Positions 9,529-19,520 of a DNA stretch of 64,000 bases are shown here, piece by piece. Each line of letters begins with the position of its first letter. Positions within the stretch are counted from its first letter, which is position 1. The notes beneath the pieces are model-generated. The model was not told the origin of the DNA. It searched no databases and saw nothing but the letters and a program-made list of their open reading frames with translations. The position numbers and the translations under genes were made by a program. The stretch is from Comamonadaceae bacterium (GTDB lineage: Bacteria; Pseudomonadota; Gammaproteobacteria; Burkholderiales; Burkholderiaceae_C), in the NCBI GenBank assembly GCA_027488255.1, contig JAIYBZ010000029.1, positions 303,643 through 367,642 on the forward strand, read 5' to 3'.

Positions 9529-10485
9529 TCACTGGGGCAGCCAAGGCAGCACCGCCATCACGGCCGTCACGCTGAAGACCGCCATGGCGGTGGACACCGC
9601 CACCCCCGCCGTCACCGCGTCTTCTTCTTTTTGGTAACGCTGCGAGAACAAAAACACATTGGCGCCAATAGGCAAGGCTGCGGCCACCGTCATGACCGCC
9701 AAATGCAGGCCCCGCAGCCCCAATAACCATCCAGCCAAAAGCATCAAGGCGGGGTGCAACAGGGTTTTGACAAGCGACAACTTGATGGCCGCTTTGAGGT
9801 GCTGACCAATTGGCGTTTGGGACAAAGTGATGCCCACCAACACCAGCGCAATCGGACCAAAGGCACTGCCCAACAAAGCCAGCGGACGGTCAATGATGGG
9901 GTGCAAGCCCCAGCCCGTTTGTGCGTACGCCAAGCCCACCAAAATGGGCAAGGGCACGGGGTGGATGACTGCACTGCTTACCGCCAAGGCCAAGGTGCGC
10001 CAAATCGGACGGCGCTCACCCAACACCGCGGCTTGTTCGTGTGCGACTTGCAACTCCAAGACCAACGTGGCCGCACTGAGCAAGACCAGAGCGTGCAAAG
10101 AAATCAAGGTGAACAACAGCACCAGTCCTTCTTGTCCGTAGGCCAAACCCACCAGTGGCACACCAATCATCAGGGTGTTGCTAAAAATGCTGGCCAAGGC
10201 CAAAACCGAGGCCCGGCTGTCACGACCGTAGAGCCAGAGCATGGCAAAAAACAAGGCGCCGGCGACCGCAAAATAGTGCACCACAGGCTTGAAATCGAGT
10301 TGCTCAATGTGCACGCTGCTCATGGTGCGAAACAACAAGGCTTGGGTCAGGACCAAAAAAACCAAGTTGGACAAATCGCGCACCGACTCGCCCCGAACCC
10401 ATTGGGCTTTGCCCGCCACAAAACCAATAAAGATCAGAAAAACCACCGGCAACAGGGACGAGAGAACGGGATGGTCAAGACTCAT
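9529..10485 (-). CDS. AEC (auxin efflux carrier) family transporter
   Basis: A 318-residue integral membrane protein with about ten hydrophobic helices, starting with SSLLPVVFLIFIGFVAGK. The pattern of two five-helix halves and the sequence SNTLMIGVPLVGLAYG match the AEC/membrane transport family. Members export or import small organic acids such as malonate, malate or amino acids; the substrate here cannot be told. It lies 58 bp downstream of the small secreted protein at 10544, on the same strand. Confidence 0.85.
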   Translation of the reverse strand: MSLDHPVLSSLLPVVFLIFIGFVAGKAQWVRGESVRDLSNLVFLVLTQALLFRTMSSVHIEQLDFKPVVHYFAVAGALFFAMLWLYGRDSRASVLALASIFSNTLMIGVPLVGLAYGQEGLVLLFTLISLHALVLLSAATLVLELQVAHEQAAVLGERRPIWRTLALAVSSAVIHPVPLPILVGLAYAQTGWGLHPIIDRPLALLGSAFGPIALVLVGITLSQTPIGQHLKAAIKLSLVKTLLHPALMLLAGWLLGLRGLHLAVMTVAAALPIGANVFLFSQRYQKEEDAVTAGVAVSTAMAVFSVTAVMAVLPWLPQ

Positions 10486-10543
10486 AGATCAATGACCCGG
10501 TGGGTCAACAATGCCGCCCTGAACAGGGCAAGGGTGAGCACCT

Positions 10544-10789
10544 TCAGTGCGAGTGTTTCATGCCGCAGTTTTTGCCCAGCGCCAAGCCTTTGCAAGCGGC
10601 CTGCAATTCTTTGAGGCATTGGTCATGCTTTTTCCCCGACTCGAGGCATTTGGCAGCGGCCGCGTGGGCCTCGGCCATGGCGCGGTGACGCGCAATGTCT
10701 TCTTGGGTTTCTTTGTTGTTGTGTTGCGCCACAGCCCCAAACGACAAGGTCACGGAAAGCAGCAAAAATAAAACTCGATTCATCGCCAT
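10544..10789 (-). CDS. Small secreted Cys/His-containing protein, unknown function
   Basis: About 81 residues from the ATG at 10789; an ATG at 10783 is equally possible. The N-terminus MAMNRVLFLLLSVTLSFGAVAQ is a clear Sec signal peptide with an Ala-x-Ala-like cleavage region. The mature part is helical and charged, with four spaced Cys residues (KCLESG, QCLKEL, ACKGL, NCGMKHSH). It lies directly downstream of msrA, whose stop is about 36 bp upstream, so it is probably in the same transcript. A periplasmic redox or metal-binding role is only a guess. Confidence 0.65.
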   Translation of the reverse strand: MAMNRVLFLLLSVTLSFGAVAQHNNKETQEDIARHRAMAEAHAAAAKCLESGKKHDQCLKELQAACKGLALGKNCGMKHSH

Positions 10790-10824
10790 TTCTTTCTTTT
10801 CAACAGGTACACCACCAGCCATTG

Positions 10825-11358
10825 TCACTCACGCACCCAGCGCGCAAAGGTCTTCTTGAACTTCTCGACCTTGGGCGCGGCCACCGCCATGCAATAGCCT
10901 TGGTAGGGGTTGCGCTCGAAGAAATCTTGGTGATAGTCCTCAGCGGCGCTGTAGTTGTCCAGCGACAGCACTTCGGTGACGATGGGCCGGCCAAACGCGT
11001 TGGCAGCCGTCAACTCCGCGATGAGTTCGCGCGCGACTTCGGCCTGCGCAGTTTGGGTGACATAAATGCCGCTGCGGTATTGCGTGCCGACATCGTGGCC
11101 TTGGCGGTTCAAGGTGGTGGGGTCGTGGATGAGAAAGAAAATTTCCAGCAACTCGCGGGTGCCAATGATGGCCGGGTCATAGGACAGCTTCACCACCTCG
11201 TTGTGACCGGTGCGTCCGGTACAAACGTCTTCATAGCTGGGTGCCTGTGTGTGGCCATTGCAATAGCCAGACTCGACATCGGTCACGCCCCGAACTTTGA
11301 CGAACACGGCCTCCGTGCACCAAAAGCAGCCCCCGCCTAAAACCAATATTTCTGTCAT
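10825..11358 (-). CDS. msrA: Peptide-methionine (S)-S-oxide reductase
   Basis: A 177-residue MsrA. The catalytic motif GCFWC is at residues 10-14 with the nucleophilic Cys at 11. GVTDVESGYCNGHT, SYEDVCTGRTGHNEVV and QYRSGIYVT follow. It reduces the S epimer of methionine sulfoxide in proteins using thioredoxin. No signal peptide is seen, so it acts in the cytoplasm. It is followed closely by the small secreted protein at 10544. Confidence 0.95.
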   Translation of the reverse strand: MTEILVLGGGCFWCTEAVFVKVRGVTDVESGYCNGHTQAPSYEDVCTGRTGHNEVVKLSYDPAIIGTRELLEIFFLIHDPTTLNRQGHDVGTQYRSGIYVTQTAQAEVARELIAELTAANAFGRPIVTEVLSLDNYSAAEDYHQDFFERNPYQGYCMAVAAPKVEKFKKTFARWVRE

Positions 11359-11436
11359 GTTGTTTCCTGTCAGGTGACGTTTTCTGTCAATGATGTGGCT
11401 GTTGAAATGGATTGAAGTTGCCGTGGGTTGGAATTA

Positions 11437-12324
11437 TCAAGGCCCCGCAATCCCCTGCTGCACGGCTTGTACAAAGTCCCCAAGTGCGGTCTGGTCTCGG
11501 CCACTGCGCCACAAGCATCGTGTGTCATAGCGCACATCCACTTGGCGCAAGGGCACCAAGACCACACCGGCCAAGGCCGACTGCTGCAAGGCTTGTGGCA
11601 CCAGGGCCACGCCCAAACCTTGCGAGACCAAAGACAAAACACTCAACCAATGGCGCAGCTCGTGCACCACGGTCGGTACCCAGCCCGATTGCTCGCACAA
11701 CTGAAGAATGCGCTCATGGTAATCGGGCGACACGGTGCGCGACACCACCACCAAATCTTGTCCAACCAGTGCTTCGATGTCCAAAATGCGGCTGCTGGCC
11801 ATAGGGTGGTTGGCGGGCAAACAGGCCATCAGCGGTTGGCTGGTCACCAACACTTGATCAAACCCCGGTGGCACGCGGGGCGTGTGGACAAAGCCCACAT
11901 CGAGTCGGTCGCGCAACAACTCTGACAATTGCTCCGCCGAACTCATCTCTTGCAGCACCAAGCGCAAACGGGGGTGGCTGGCCTGGAAACGACGCAAGAT
12001 TTGCGGCAAACCGCAGTACAGCATCGTGCCGGCAAAACCAATCAACAACTGGCCTGACTGACCCTCGGCCACCTCACGCGCCTCGCGAGCGGCCGAGCTG
12101 GCTTGTGCCAGCAAAGCTCTGGCCGCAGGAACAAAGGCCATGCCCGCCGCGGTCAACTGCACGCCCCGGCTGTTCCGGTTGAAGAGTTGTGCGCCGACTG
12201 AAGCCTCGAGTTGCTGGATGTTCAAGCTCAAGGGCGGCTGTGAAATGGACAGTCGCTGAGCCGCCCGACCAAAATGCAACTCTTCGGCCAACATGAGGAA
12301 ATAGCGCAGGTGTCGAAATTCCAT
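11437..12324 (-). CDS. LysR-family transcriptional regulator
   Basis: A 295-residue LysR-type regulator. The N-terminal winged HTH occupies residues 1-60 (RHLRYFLMLAEELHFGRAAQ, SQPPLSLNIQQLE) and a periplasmic-binding-protein-like effector domain follows. It is divergently transcribed from the glutaryl-CoA dehydrogenase gene across about 140 bp of AT-rich DNA, the usual layout for a LysR activator of the neighbouring gene. It therefore probably controls glutaryl-CoA dehydrogenase; the coinducer is unknown. Confidence 0.9.
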   Translation of the reverse strand: MEFRHLRYFLMLAEELHFGRAAQRLSISQPPLSLNIQQLEASVGAQLFNRNSRGVQLTAAGMAFVPAARALLAQASSAAREAREVAEGQSGQLLIGFAGTMLYCGLPQILRRFQASHPRLRLVLQEMSSAEQLSELLRDRLDVGFVHTPRVPPGFDQVLVTSQPLMACLPANHPMASSRILDIEALVGQDLVVVSRTVSPDYHERILQLCEQSGWVPTVVHELRHWLSVLSLVSQGLGVALVPQALQQSALAGVVLVPLRQVDVRYDTRCLWRSGRDQTALGDFVQAVQQGIAGP

Positions 12325-12467
12325 GTATTAATAAAATGTATTGCTGGATCGATATTCGATATTAGACAAATATTCATCTAAAGCCAACAATCGCCTTGAA
12401 ATCACCGTCCCGTCATGGCGGGCATGCCACACTGAACCCTTCTGCGCCCCTGTTTTGGAGAACCACA

Positions 12468-13664
12468 ATGAAACCCGTCTTTCAATGGAACGACCCTTTT
12501 TTGCTGAATGAGCAACTCACTGACGACGAGCGCGCCATCGTCGAGGCCGCGCACACGTTTTGTCAGGAGCGCCTGCAAACTCGGGTGTTGCAAGCGGCAC
12601 GCCACGAGAAGTTTGACCGCGAGATCATGAACGAAGCCGGGGCCATGGGTTTTCTGGGCTCGACCATCGATGGCTACGGTTGTTCAGGTTTGAGCTATGT
12701 GGCTTACGGCCTGATTGCCCGCGAAGTGGAGCGCGTGGACAGCGGTTACCGCAGTGCGGTGAGCGTGCAAAGCTCGTTGGTGATGCACCCCATCAACGAG
12801 TACGGTTCAGAAGCACAACGCCAAAAATACTTGCCCAAACTGGCCACCGGCGAATGGGTGGGCTGCTTTGGCTTGACCGAACCCAACCATGGCTCGGATC
12901 CCGCCAGCATGTTGACGCGTGCCAAACCGGTGGACGGCGGTTTTGTCCTGAAGGGCTCCAAGATGTGGATCACCAACTCCCCCATCGCCGATGTGTTTGT
13001 GGTGTGGGCCAAACTCGAAAACGCCGATGGCAGTGTGGGGGGCCAAGAAGCCATTCACGGCTTCATTCTTGAAAAAGGCATGAAGGGACTGACGGCGCCC
13101 AAGATCGAAGGCAAGATGAGTTTGCGAGCCAGCATCACCGGCGAAATTGTCATGGACGAAGTGTTTGTGCCCGCCGAAAACCTGTTGCCCCATGTGAACG
13201 GTCTGAAAGGCCCCTTTGGCTGCCTGAACAAAGCCCGCTACGGCATTGCATGGGGCGCATTGGGTGCGGCAGAAGACTGCTGGCACCGCGCACGCCAATA
13301 CACGCTTGACCGCGTGCAGTTTGGCCGGCCTTTGGCACAAAACCAATTGATTCAGAAAAAGCTGGCCGATATGCAAACCGAGATCACGCTGGGCCTTCAA
13401 GCTTGCCTGCGCGTGGGCCGCCTGATGGACGAGGGCAAAGCCGTCCCCGAGATGATCAGCCTGATCAAGCGCAACAGCTGCGGCAAAGCGCTCGACATTG
13501 CCCGCCTGGCGCGCGACATGCATGGCGGCAACGGCATTCATGACGAATACCACGTGATTCGCCACATGATCAACTTGGAAACCGTCAACACCTACGAAGG
13601 CACGCACGATGTGCATGCCCTGATATTGGGGCGCGCCCAAACCGGCTTGCAGGCTTTTTATTGA
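12468..13664 (+). CDS. gcdH: Glutaryl-CoA dehydrogenase (acyl-CoA dehydrogenase family)
   Basis: A 398-residue flavoprotein. The start at 12468 has GGAG 8 nt upstream and gives [13 protein letters not shown]; the in-frame codons back to 12396 are not protein-like. [15 protein letters not shown] is the FAD/substrate region of glutaryl-CoA dehydrogenases, [20 protein letters not shown] follows, and the C-terminus has [17 protein letters not shown] with the catalytic-base Glu in YEGT. It oxidises and decarboxylates glutaryl-CoA to crotonyl-CoA in lysine/tryptophan breakdown. The divergent LysR gene is the likely regulator, and a strong terminator follows. Confidence 0.9.
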   Translation: MKPVFQWNDPFLLNEQLTDDERAIVEAAHTFCQERLQTRVLQAARHEKFDREIMNEAGAMGFLGSTIDGYGCSGLSYVAYGLIAREVERVDSGYRSAVSVQSSLVMHPINEYGSEAQRQKYLPKLATGEWVGCFGLTEPNHGSDPASMLTRAKPVDGGFVLKGSKMWITNSPIADVFVVWAKLENADGSVGGQEAIHGFILEKGMKGLTAPKIEGKMSLRASITGEIVMDEVFVPAENLLPHVNGLKGPFGCLNKARYGIAWGALGAAEDCWHRARQYTLDRVQFGRPLAQNQLIQKKLADMQTEITLGLQACLRVGRLMDEGKAVPEMISLIKRNSCGKALDIARLARDMHGGNGIHDEYHVIRHMINLETVNTYEGTHDVHALILGRAQTGLQAFY

Positions 13665-13684
13665 GCCGGCGACCTTGCCAAAAC

Positions 13685-13710
13685 AAAGGGGCCTAGGCCC
13701 CTTTTTCTTT
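13685..13710 (+). terminator. Rho-independent terminator after glutaryl-CoA dehydrogenase
   Basis: The near-perfect palindrome AAGGGGCCTAGGCCCCTT is followed by TTTCTTTT. It is placed about 20 bp after the stop codon of the upstream gene. Confidence 0.88.
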
Positions 13711-13768
13711 TGCGCCCCGTCCACACAAGGGCCCCTTTGGCTTGACAGGCCAGGGGGCAAACCTTACA

Positions 13769-13790
13769 TTACTAACCAGTCAGTCATTAA
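13769..13790. promoter_or_regulatory. Candidate TetR operator
   Basis: An imperfect 22-bp dyad with outer half-sites TTAnTnAC and GTnAnTAA lies 10 bp upstream of the GTG start of the TetR gene. Position and symmetry suit autoregulation of the TetR-RND operon. Confidence 0.5.
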
Positions 13791-13799
13791 TCAAACGCC

Positions 13800-14450
13800 G
13801 TGAACCCCTCTGTCTCTGTGCCTCCCAAACGCGAGCGTCGTAAGCAAGACCGACCCGGCGAATTGCTGGACGCCGCCCTGGACTTGTTTGTTGAAAAAGG
13901 CTTTGCCGCCACACGGGTTGAAGAAGTGGCCGCTCGCGCCGGCGTCTCTAAGGGCACGCTGTTTTTGTACTTCCCCAGCAAAGAAGACCTGTTTAAAGCG
14001 GTGGTGCGTGCCAGTGTGGTGGAGCCGGTCCACCAAGGGGCCTTAGAAGTCGCCAATTTCAAGGGCACATCGGGTGAATTGCTCGAGTGGATGATGCTGC
14101 AATGGTGGCACCGTTATGGGGACACCAAAGCCTCGGGCATTTCCAAACTCATCATCAGCGAGGCGAGCAATTTCCCAGAGTTGGCGCAGTTTTACCGAGC
14201 CGAAGTGATTGAGCCCGGCCATGCCCTGGTGCGCAACGCCCTCAACCGCGGCATAGCCCAAGGTGAATTTCATGCGGTTGATGTTGAGTTGGCGCTGCAT
14301 TCGGTGATGGCGCCCTTGCTGTTTTTGGTGATGTGGAAACACTCGATGGGGCCTTGCTGCCCCGTGTCTGAACAAATCCAACCCGAAAAATTCATTTCCC
14401 AACACGCCCAATTGCTGGTGCGTGGTCTCACTTTGTCTGCCCCACTATGA
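13800..14450 (+). CDS. TetR/AcrR-family transcriptional regulator of efflux operon
   Basis: A 216-residue repressor with a GTG start. The HTH lies at about residues 20-65 (LLDAALDLFVEKGFAATRVEEVAARAGVSKGTLFLYFPSKEDL in outline). The variable C-terminal ligand domain follows. Its stop overlaps the ATG of the RND adaptor gene (ATGA at 14447), so regulator and pump are co-transcribed and translationally coupled. A 22-bp dyad directly upstream is the likely operator. The inducer is unknown. Confidence 0.92.
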   Translation: MNPSVSVPPKRERRKQDRPGELLDAALDLFVEKGFAATRVEEVAARAGVSKGTLFLYFPSKEDLFKAVVRASVVEPVHQGALEVANFKGTSGELLEWMMLQWWHRYGDTKASGISKLIISEASNFPELAQFYRAEVIEPGHALVRNALNRGIAQGEFHAVDVELALHSVMAPLLFLVMWKHSMGPCCPVSEQIQPEKFISQHAQLLVRGLTLSAPL

Positions 14451-15589
14451 AACGTTCAACTCTTCTCATCCTCTCCGGTGTGGCGCTGGCCATTTTGGTC
14501 GCCGGCGGTGCGCGGTGGGCGGCCCAACGCCAAGCCCCAGCCCCTGTGGCCGCAGCCCCCAGCGCAAGCACAGCGAGCAACATGATCGAGTTGAGTGCCA
14601 ACGATGTGGTGCCCGTGACCCGGATGGACATGGTGCTGGGCTTGCCCGTCTCGGGCACGCTCAAGGCCAGCCAAATGGCCATGGTGAAAGCGCGTGTGGC
14701 CGGTGAATTGATGGATTTGGTGGTGCGCGAGGGCGACAAGGTGCAAGCGGGCCAAGTGATTGCGCGCATCGACCCGACCGAGCTTCAGGCGCGCGAGCGC
14801 CAGGCCAAACAACAGGCCGATGCGGCGCTGGCGCAAGTCGAGATTGCTCAAAAACAATTTGACAACAACCAAGCTTTGGTGGCTCAGGGCTTCATTTCTC
14901 AAACCGCTTTGCAAAACTCCACCGCCACCCTGAACGGTGCCAAGGCCACGCACATGGCGGCGATGGCGGCATTGGATGTCACACGCAAAGCCCTTGAAGA
15001 CACCGTTATCCGGACCCCGATCAGCGGCCAAATTTCGCAGCGTTTGGCGCAACCCGGTGAACGGGTGGCATTGGATGGCCGAGTGGTCGAGGTGATCAAC
15101 TTGGCGCAACTCGAGTTAGAAGCCGCCTTGCCCGCCAGCGATGCCAGCGGGGTCCGACCCGGCATGAAGGCACAAATGAAAATCGAAGGCCAAGAAGAGC
15201 CAGTCACAGCCAAGGTGCTGCGCATCAACCCCACGGCGCAAGCGGCCAGCCGCAGTGTGCTGGTTTATCTGGGCATCGATGGGCAAGAAGGCTTGCGCCA
15301 AGGCCTGTTTGCAGAGGGCACCTTGGGCACCCGCAACATCCAGGCTTTGGCCGTGCCGCTGTCCAGCGTGCGCACCGACAAGCCCCAGCCTTATGTCCAA
15401 CTGGTCGAGGCCGATCAGGTGCGGCATGTGCCGGTTCAGCCGGGCACGCGCACCGAAAAAACACTCCACAACATCACCCTGACTTGGGTCGAAGTTCAGG
15501 GGCTGAGCGAAGGTGCTTCTGTCTTGACGGCCAGCGCTGGCGGTGTGCGTGAAGGCACGCAAGTGAAGTTCACCGCGGCCAAGCGCTGA
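14447..15589 (+). CDS. RND efflux periplasmic adaptor (membrane fusion protein)
   Basis: A 380-residue adaptor. The N-terminal hydrophobic segment (residues 4-25) is a membrane anchor or signal. Next come a biotinyl-lipoyl-like part (VKARVAGELMDLVVREGDKVQAG in outline), a coiled-coil hairpin (about residues 100-170) and a beta-barrel domain starting TPISGQISQRL. It bridges the inner-membrane RND pump to an outer-membrane channel. It sits 13 bp before the pump gene. No channel gene is in the operon; the TolC gene at 19887 is a plausible partner. Confidence 0.93.
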   Translation: MKRSTLLILSGVALAILVAGGARWAAQRQAPAPVAAAPSASTASNMIELSANDVVPVTRMDMVLGLPVSGTLKASQMAMVKARVAGELMDLVVREGDKVQAGQVIARIDPTELQARERQAKQQADAALAQVEIAQKQFDNNQALVAQGFISQTALQNSTATLNGAKATHMAAMAALDVTRKALEDTVIRTPISGQISQRLAQPGERVALDGRVVEVINLAQLELEAALPASDASGVRPGMKAQMKIEGQEEPVTAKVLRINPTAQAASRSVLVYLGIDGQEGLRQGLFAEGTLGTRNIQALAVPLSSVRTDKPQPYVQLVEADQVRHVPVQPGTRTEKTLHNITLTWVEVQGLSEGASVLTASAGGVREGTQVKFTAAKR

Positions 15590-15602
15590 AAGCTCCCCCA
15601 GC

Positions 15603-18600
15603 ATGTGGTTCACCCGCGTCAGCCTGCAAAACCCCGTTTTCGCCACCATGGTCATGTTGGCCTTGGTGGTGTTGGGCCTGTTTTCTTACCAACGACTGAA
15701 AGTCGACCAGTTTCCCAATATCGACTTTCCCGTGGTGGTGGTCAGCACCGAATACCCCGGGGCTTCGCCAGAGATTGTGGAAAGCGAAGTGTCCAAAAAA
15801 ATCGAGGAAGGCGTCAACTCGATCGCGGGCATCAGCGCCCTCTCCTCTCGCAGTTACGAAAACCAATCGGTGGTGGTGATCGAATTTCAGTTGAACATCA
15901 ATGGTCGCAAAGCGGCCGAGGATGTGCGCGAAAAAGTAGCCGCCATCCGACCCAGTTTGCGCAACGAAGTCAAAGAACCCAAGGTCTTGCGGTTTGACCC
16001 TTCGGCCCGCGCCATTTGGTCTCTGGCCGTGGTGCCCGGTGCTGCAGCAGACTCGGTTCAGGGCAAAGCCCCAAGCGCCGTGGAGTTGACCAATTGGTCT
16101 GAACAAGTGCTGAAAAAACGCCTTGAAAACGTGCGTGGCGTGGGCTCGGTTTCTTTGGTCGGGGGAACGCGGCGCGAAATCAACCTCTATTTACAACCCG
16201 CCGCCATGGAGGCGCTGGGCGTCACGGCCGAGCAAGTGGTGAGCGCTGTGCGCAACGAAAACCAAGACTTGCCGGCAGGCGCTATTCGATCGCGCGAGCA
16301 AGAGCGCATGGTTCAAATCGAATCGCGCATGAAACGGCCCGAAGATTTTGAACGCATCATCGTGGCCCGCAAAGGCAACACCTCGATTCGGCTGTCGCAA
16401 GTGGCTCGCGTGCAAGACGGCGCCCAAGAGCTGGAGACCTTGGCCCTTTACAACGGCCAGCGCACGCTGTTGATGACGGTGCAAAAAGCACAAGACGAAA
16501 ACACCATCGACGTGATCAACGGCTTGGTCAAGACCGTGGCCGAGATGAAGAGCCAAACGCCTGCGGGGGTGATGCTGGAGCCCATCACCGACAATTCGCG
16601 CCCCATCCGGGTGGCTGTCGACAACGTGCGCCGGACGCTGATTGAAGGCGCCATCTTGACGGTGCTGATCGTTTTCTTGTTTTTGAACTCTTGGCGCTCC
16701 ACGGTGATCACGGGCCTGACTTTGCCGATCTCATTGATCGGCACTTTCATGTTCATGCAAATGTTTGGCTTCACCATCAACATGATCACTTTGATGGCCC
16801 TCTCTTTGTGTGTGGGTCTGCTGATCGACGATGCCATTGTGGTGCGCGAAAACATCGTGCGCCATGTGCAAATGGGCAAGAGCGCCTGGAAAGCTTCGTT
16901 GGAGGGGACGCAAGAAATTGGCTTGGCGGTCTTGGCGACCACCTTGTCCATCGTGGCGGTGTTTTTGCCGATTGGCTTTATGGAAGGCATCATCGGCAAG
17001 TTTTTCCACGAGTTTGGTATCACCATCGTGGCGGCGGTGATGATCTCGATGTTCGTCAGCTTCACCCTCGACCCGATGTTGTCCAGCGTTTGGCACGACC
17101 CCAGCATCGAAGCGCATGGCCAAAACCGAGCGCCGCTGAATTGGTATGACAAAACCATCGGCCGTGTGACGGCTGGGTTTGAGCGGGGAACCGACCAGTT
17201 GGCCAATGGCTATCAAAAAATCTTGGCTTGGTCTTTGGTGCACAAGCGCAAAACGGTTTTGATGGCCCTTGGAATTTTTGTTTTGAGCGTGTTCATGATC
17301 CGCTTTGTGGGCACCGAATTTGTGCCTAAGGCCGATTTTTCTGAAACCACGGTGAGTTTTCAAACCCCGGTCGGCAGTTCGCTAGAGGCCACCGAAGCCA
17401 AAGCCCGTCAGGTGGAAACGATCATCCGCGAGTTGCCCGAAGTGCGTTACACCCTGGCCACTCTGAACACGGGCAATGCCTTGGGCAAAAACAGCGCCAG
17501 CATTTACATCCGACTGGTTGACCGCAAAGACCGTCAGCGCAACGTCGACGACATGTCGGGCATTTTGCGAGAGCGCCTGCGCCAAGTGCCGGGCATCACC
17601 GTGACGCATGTGGGCTTGCTCGATGCCGTTGGCGGCAACAAGCAAGTGGAGTTCTCCTTGCAAGGCCCCGACCAAAGAGAGTTGGAACGACTGGCTTTGC
17701 AGGTGATGGAAAAAATCCGTCCCATCCCCGGATTGGTCGACTTGGACTCGAGTGTCAAAGCCAACAAGCCGACCATTCGCGTGGAGGTGATGCGTGATTC
17801 AGCCGCCGATTTGGGGCTGGGTACGGGCCAAATTGCGGCGTCATTGCGGACCTTGGTGGCCGGTCAAACCGTGGGCAACTGGCGCGCGCCAGACGACCAA
17901 ACCTACGATGTCACCGTGCGTTTGTCGCCCGAAAGCCGCAACAGCCCTCAAGACCTCGAGCGCTTGCCCTTTGCCGTGGCAGCAGGCCCCGATGGCGCGT
18001 CTCGGGTGGTGCGTCTGGGGCAAGTGGCCAAGGTCAGCGAATCCACCGGCTCCAACCAGATCAATAGACGGGACTTGACCCGCGAAGTGGCGATCAACGG
18101 CAACACCTTCGGCCGCGCCGCCGGCGAAGTGTCGGCCGACATCCGCAAAGTGATGGAGAGCGTCGCTCTGCCCCCCGGCTACCGCTACCAGTTTGGCGGC
18201 TCCACCAAAAACATGTCTGAATCATTTGGCTACGCCTTGTCCGCCTTGGCCATGGCGGTGATTTTCATCTACATGATTTTGGCCAGCCAGTTCAAAAGCT
18301 TCTTGCAGCCCTTGGCGCTGATGACCGCCCTGCCGCTCACCCTGATTGGGGTGGTGCTGGCCCTGATGGCGTTTCGGTCCACCTTGTCGATGTTTTCGAT
18401 CATCGGCGTGATCATGTTGATGGGCTTGGTCACGAAAAACGCGATCTTGCTGGTCGACTTTGCGATTCGGGCGCGCGAGGACCAAACCGATGCAGACGGC
18501 GCTCGCATCCCGGGCATGGACCGAAATTCGGCCCTGCTGTTGGCTGCCAAAGTGCGTTTGCGACCCATTTTGATGACGACATTGGCCATGATTTTCGGCA

Positions 18601-18809
18601 TGGTGCCGCTGGCCTTTGCCTTGACCGAGGGCTCTGAACAACGTGCGCCCATGGGACAGGCGGTGATCGGCGGTGTGATCACCTCGTCTTTGTTGACTTT
18701 GGTGGTCGTTCCCGTGGTTTATTGCTACATGGACGACTTGGCGCAATGGATTCGCCGCAAAGCAGGCTTTGCGCCCAATCGTCAGGGTTTTGACACGCCC
18801 TCCCCTTAA
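15603..18809 (+). CDS. RND-family multidrug efflux permease
   Basis: A 1068-residue HAE1-type RND transporter with the usual 12 membrane helices and two large periplasmic loops. The N-terminal helix and PNIDFPVVVVSTEYPGASP are characteristic. The proton-relay Asp pair is visible in TM4 (LLIDDAIVVREN), and the matching Lys in TM10 (VTKNAILLVDF). It exports hydrophobic compounds or drugs with proton uptake. It is the last gene of the TetR-adaptor-pump operon. Confidence 0.95.
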   Translation: MWFTRVSLQNPVFATMVMLALVVLGLFSYQRLKVDQFPNIDFPVVVVSTEYPGASPEIVESEVSKKIEEGVNSIAGISALSSRSYENQSVVVIEFQLNINGRKAAEDVREKVAAIRPSLRNEVKEPKVLRFDPSARAIWSLAVVPGAAADSVQGKAPSAVELTNWSEQVLKKRLENVRGVGSVSLVGGTRREINLYLQPAAMEALGVTAEQVVSAVRNENQDLPAGAIRSREQERMVQIESRMKRPEDFERIIVARKGNTSIRLSQVARVQDGAQELETLALYNGQRTLLMTVQKAQDENTIDVINGLVKTVAEMKSQTPAGVMLEPITDNSRPIRVAVDNVRRTLIEGAILTVLIVFLFLNSWRSTVITGLTLPISLIGTFMFMQMFGFTINMITLMALSLCVGLLIDDAIVVRENIVRHVQMGKSAWKASLEGTQEIGLAVLATTLSIVAVFLPIGFMEGIIGKFFHEFGITIVAAVMISMFVSFTLDPMLSSVWHDPSIEAHGQNRAPLNWYDKTIGRVTAGFERGTDQLANGYQKILAWSLVHKRKTVLMALGIFVLSVFMIRFVGTEFVPKADFSETTVSFQTPVGSSLEATEAKARQVETIIRELPEVRYTLATLNTGNALGKNSASIYIRLVDRKDRQRNVDDMSGILRERLRQVPGITVTHVGLLDAVGGNKQVEFSLQGPDQRELERLALQVMEKIRPIPGLVDLDSSVKANKPTIRVEVMRDSAADLGLGTGQIAASLRTLVAGQTVGNWRAPDDQTYDVTVRLSPESRNSPQDLERLPFAVAAGPDGASRVVRLGQVAKVSESTGSNQINRRDLTREVAINGNTFGRAAGEVSADIRKVMESVALPPGYRYQFGGSTKNMSESFGYALSALAMAVIFIYMILASQFKSFLQPLALMTALPLTLIGVVLALMAFRSTLSMFSIIGVIMLMGLVTKNAILLVDFAIRAREDQTDADGARIPGMDRNSALLLAAKVRLRPILMTTLAMIFGMVPLAFALTEGSEQRAPMGQAVIGGVITSSLLTLVVVPVVYCYMDDLAQWIRRKAGFAPNRQGFDTPSP

Positions 18810-18848
18810 AATCGACAGATTAAGAAAAAACCGTTTTAGGAGTACCCG

Positions 18849-19508
18849 ATGGATCTGAATCAAGCCCGATTCAACATGATCGAACAACAAATCCGCCCAT
18901 GGGAAGTGCTGGACCCCCAAGTGCTGGAACTGCTTTCAGTGGTTCCACGTGAAAATTTTGCCCCGCTGGCACACCAATCGCTGGCCTTCGTGGACATGGA
19001 AATTCCTTTGGGTTCAGCGCCCAACCAAGTCATGTTGGCCCCCCGCGTCCAAGCCCGACTGCTGCAAGATTTGGCCGTGAAAAAGTCAGACAAGGTATTG
19101 GACATCGGCACCGGCTCGGGCTTCATGGCGGCCTTGCTGGCCCATCAAGCGGCACAGGTGTTGAGCCTGGAGATCGATGCCACATTGGCTGCTCAAGCCC
19201 AAGCCAACTTGCAAAAATCTGGCATCAGCAATGTGACCGTGCGCACTGCGGACGGCAGCCAAGGCGCGGCAGCCGATGGTCCATTTGATGTGATGGTGCT
19301 CAATGGCTCTGTGGCCGAAGTGCCTGCCGCTTTGTTGCAGCAATTGACCGTGGGTGGCCGACTGGCTGCCATCGTGGGCGATGAGCCGATGATGCGCGCC
19401 ACCGTGATCACCCGCACCAGCGAAACCAACTGGACCACCACCGAGCCTTGGGATTGCAACGCACCGCGCTTGACTGGCTTTAGTGAGCCCTCGCGCTTTC
19501 AATTCTGA
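18849..19508 (+). CDS. pcm: Protein-L-isoaspartate O-methyltransferase-like protein
   Basis: A 219-residue SAM-dependent methyltransferase with AGGAG 6 nt upstream of the ATG. FNMIEQQIRPWEV, VPRENFAPLAHQSLAF and the SAM-binding loop VLDIGTGSGFMAALLA match the PIMT family. The family repairs isoaspartyl residues in aged proteins. This betaproteobacterial branch is regularly encoded next to a rhodanese and tolC, as here, so a dedicated role linked to envelope proteins is possible but unproven. Confidence 0.87.
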   Translation: MDLNQARFNMIEQQIRPWEVLDPQVLELLSVVPRENFAPLAHQSLAFVDMEIPLGSAPNQVMLAPRVQARLLQDLAVKKSDKVLDIGTGSGFMAALLAHQAAQVLSLEIDATLAAQAQANLQKSGISNVTVRTADGSQGAAADGPFDVMVLNGSVAEVPAALLQQLTVGGRLAAIVGDEPMMRATVITRTSETNWTTTEPWDCNAPRLTGFSEPSRFQF

Positions 19509-19520
19509 GCCCGAAACACC

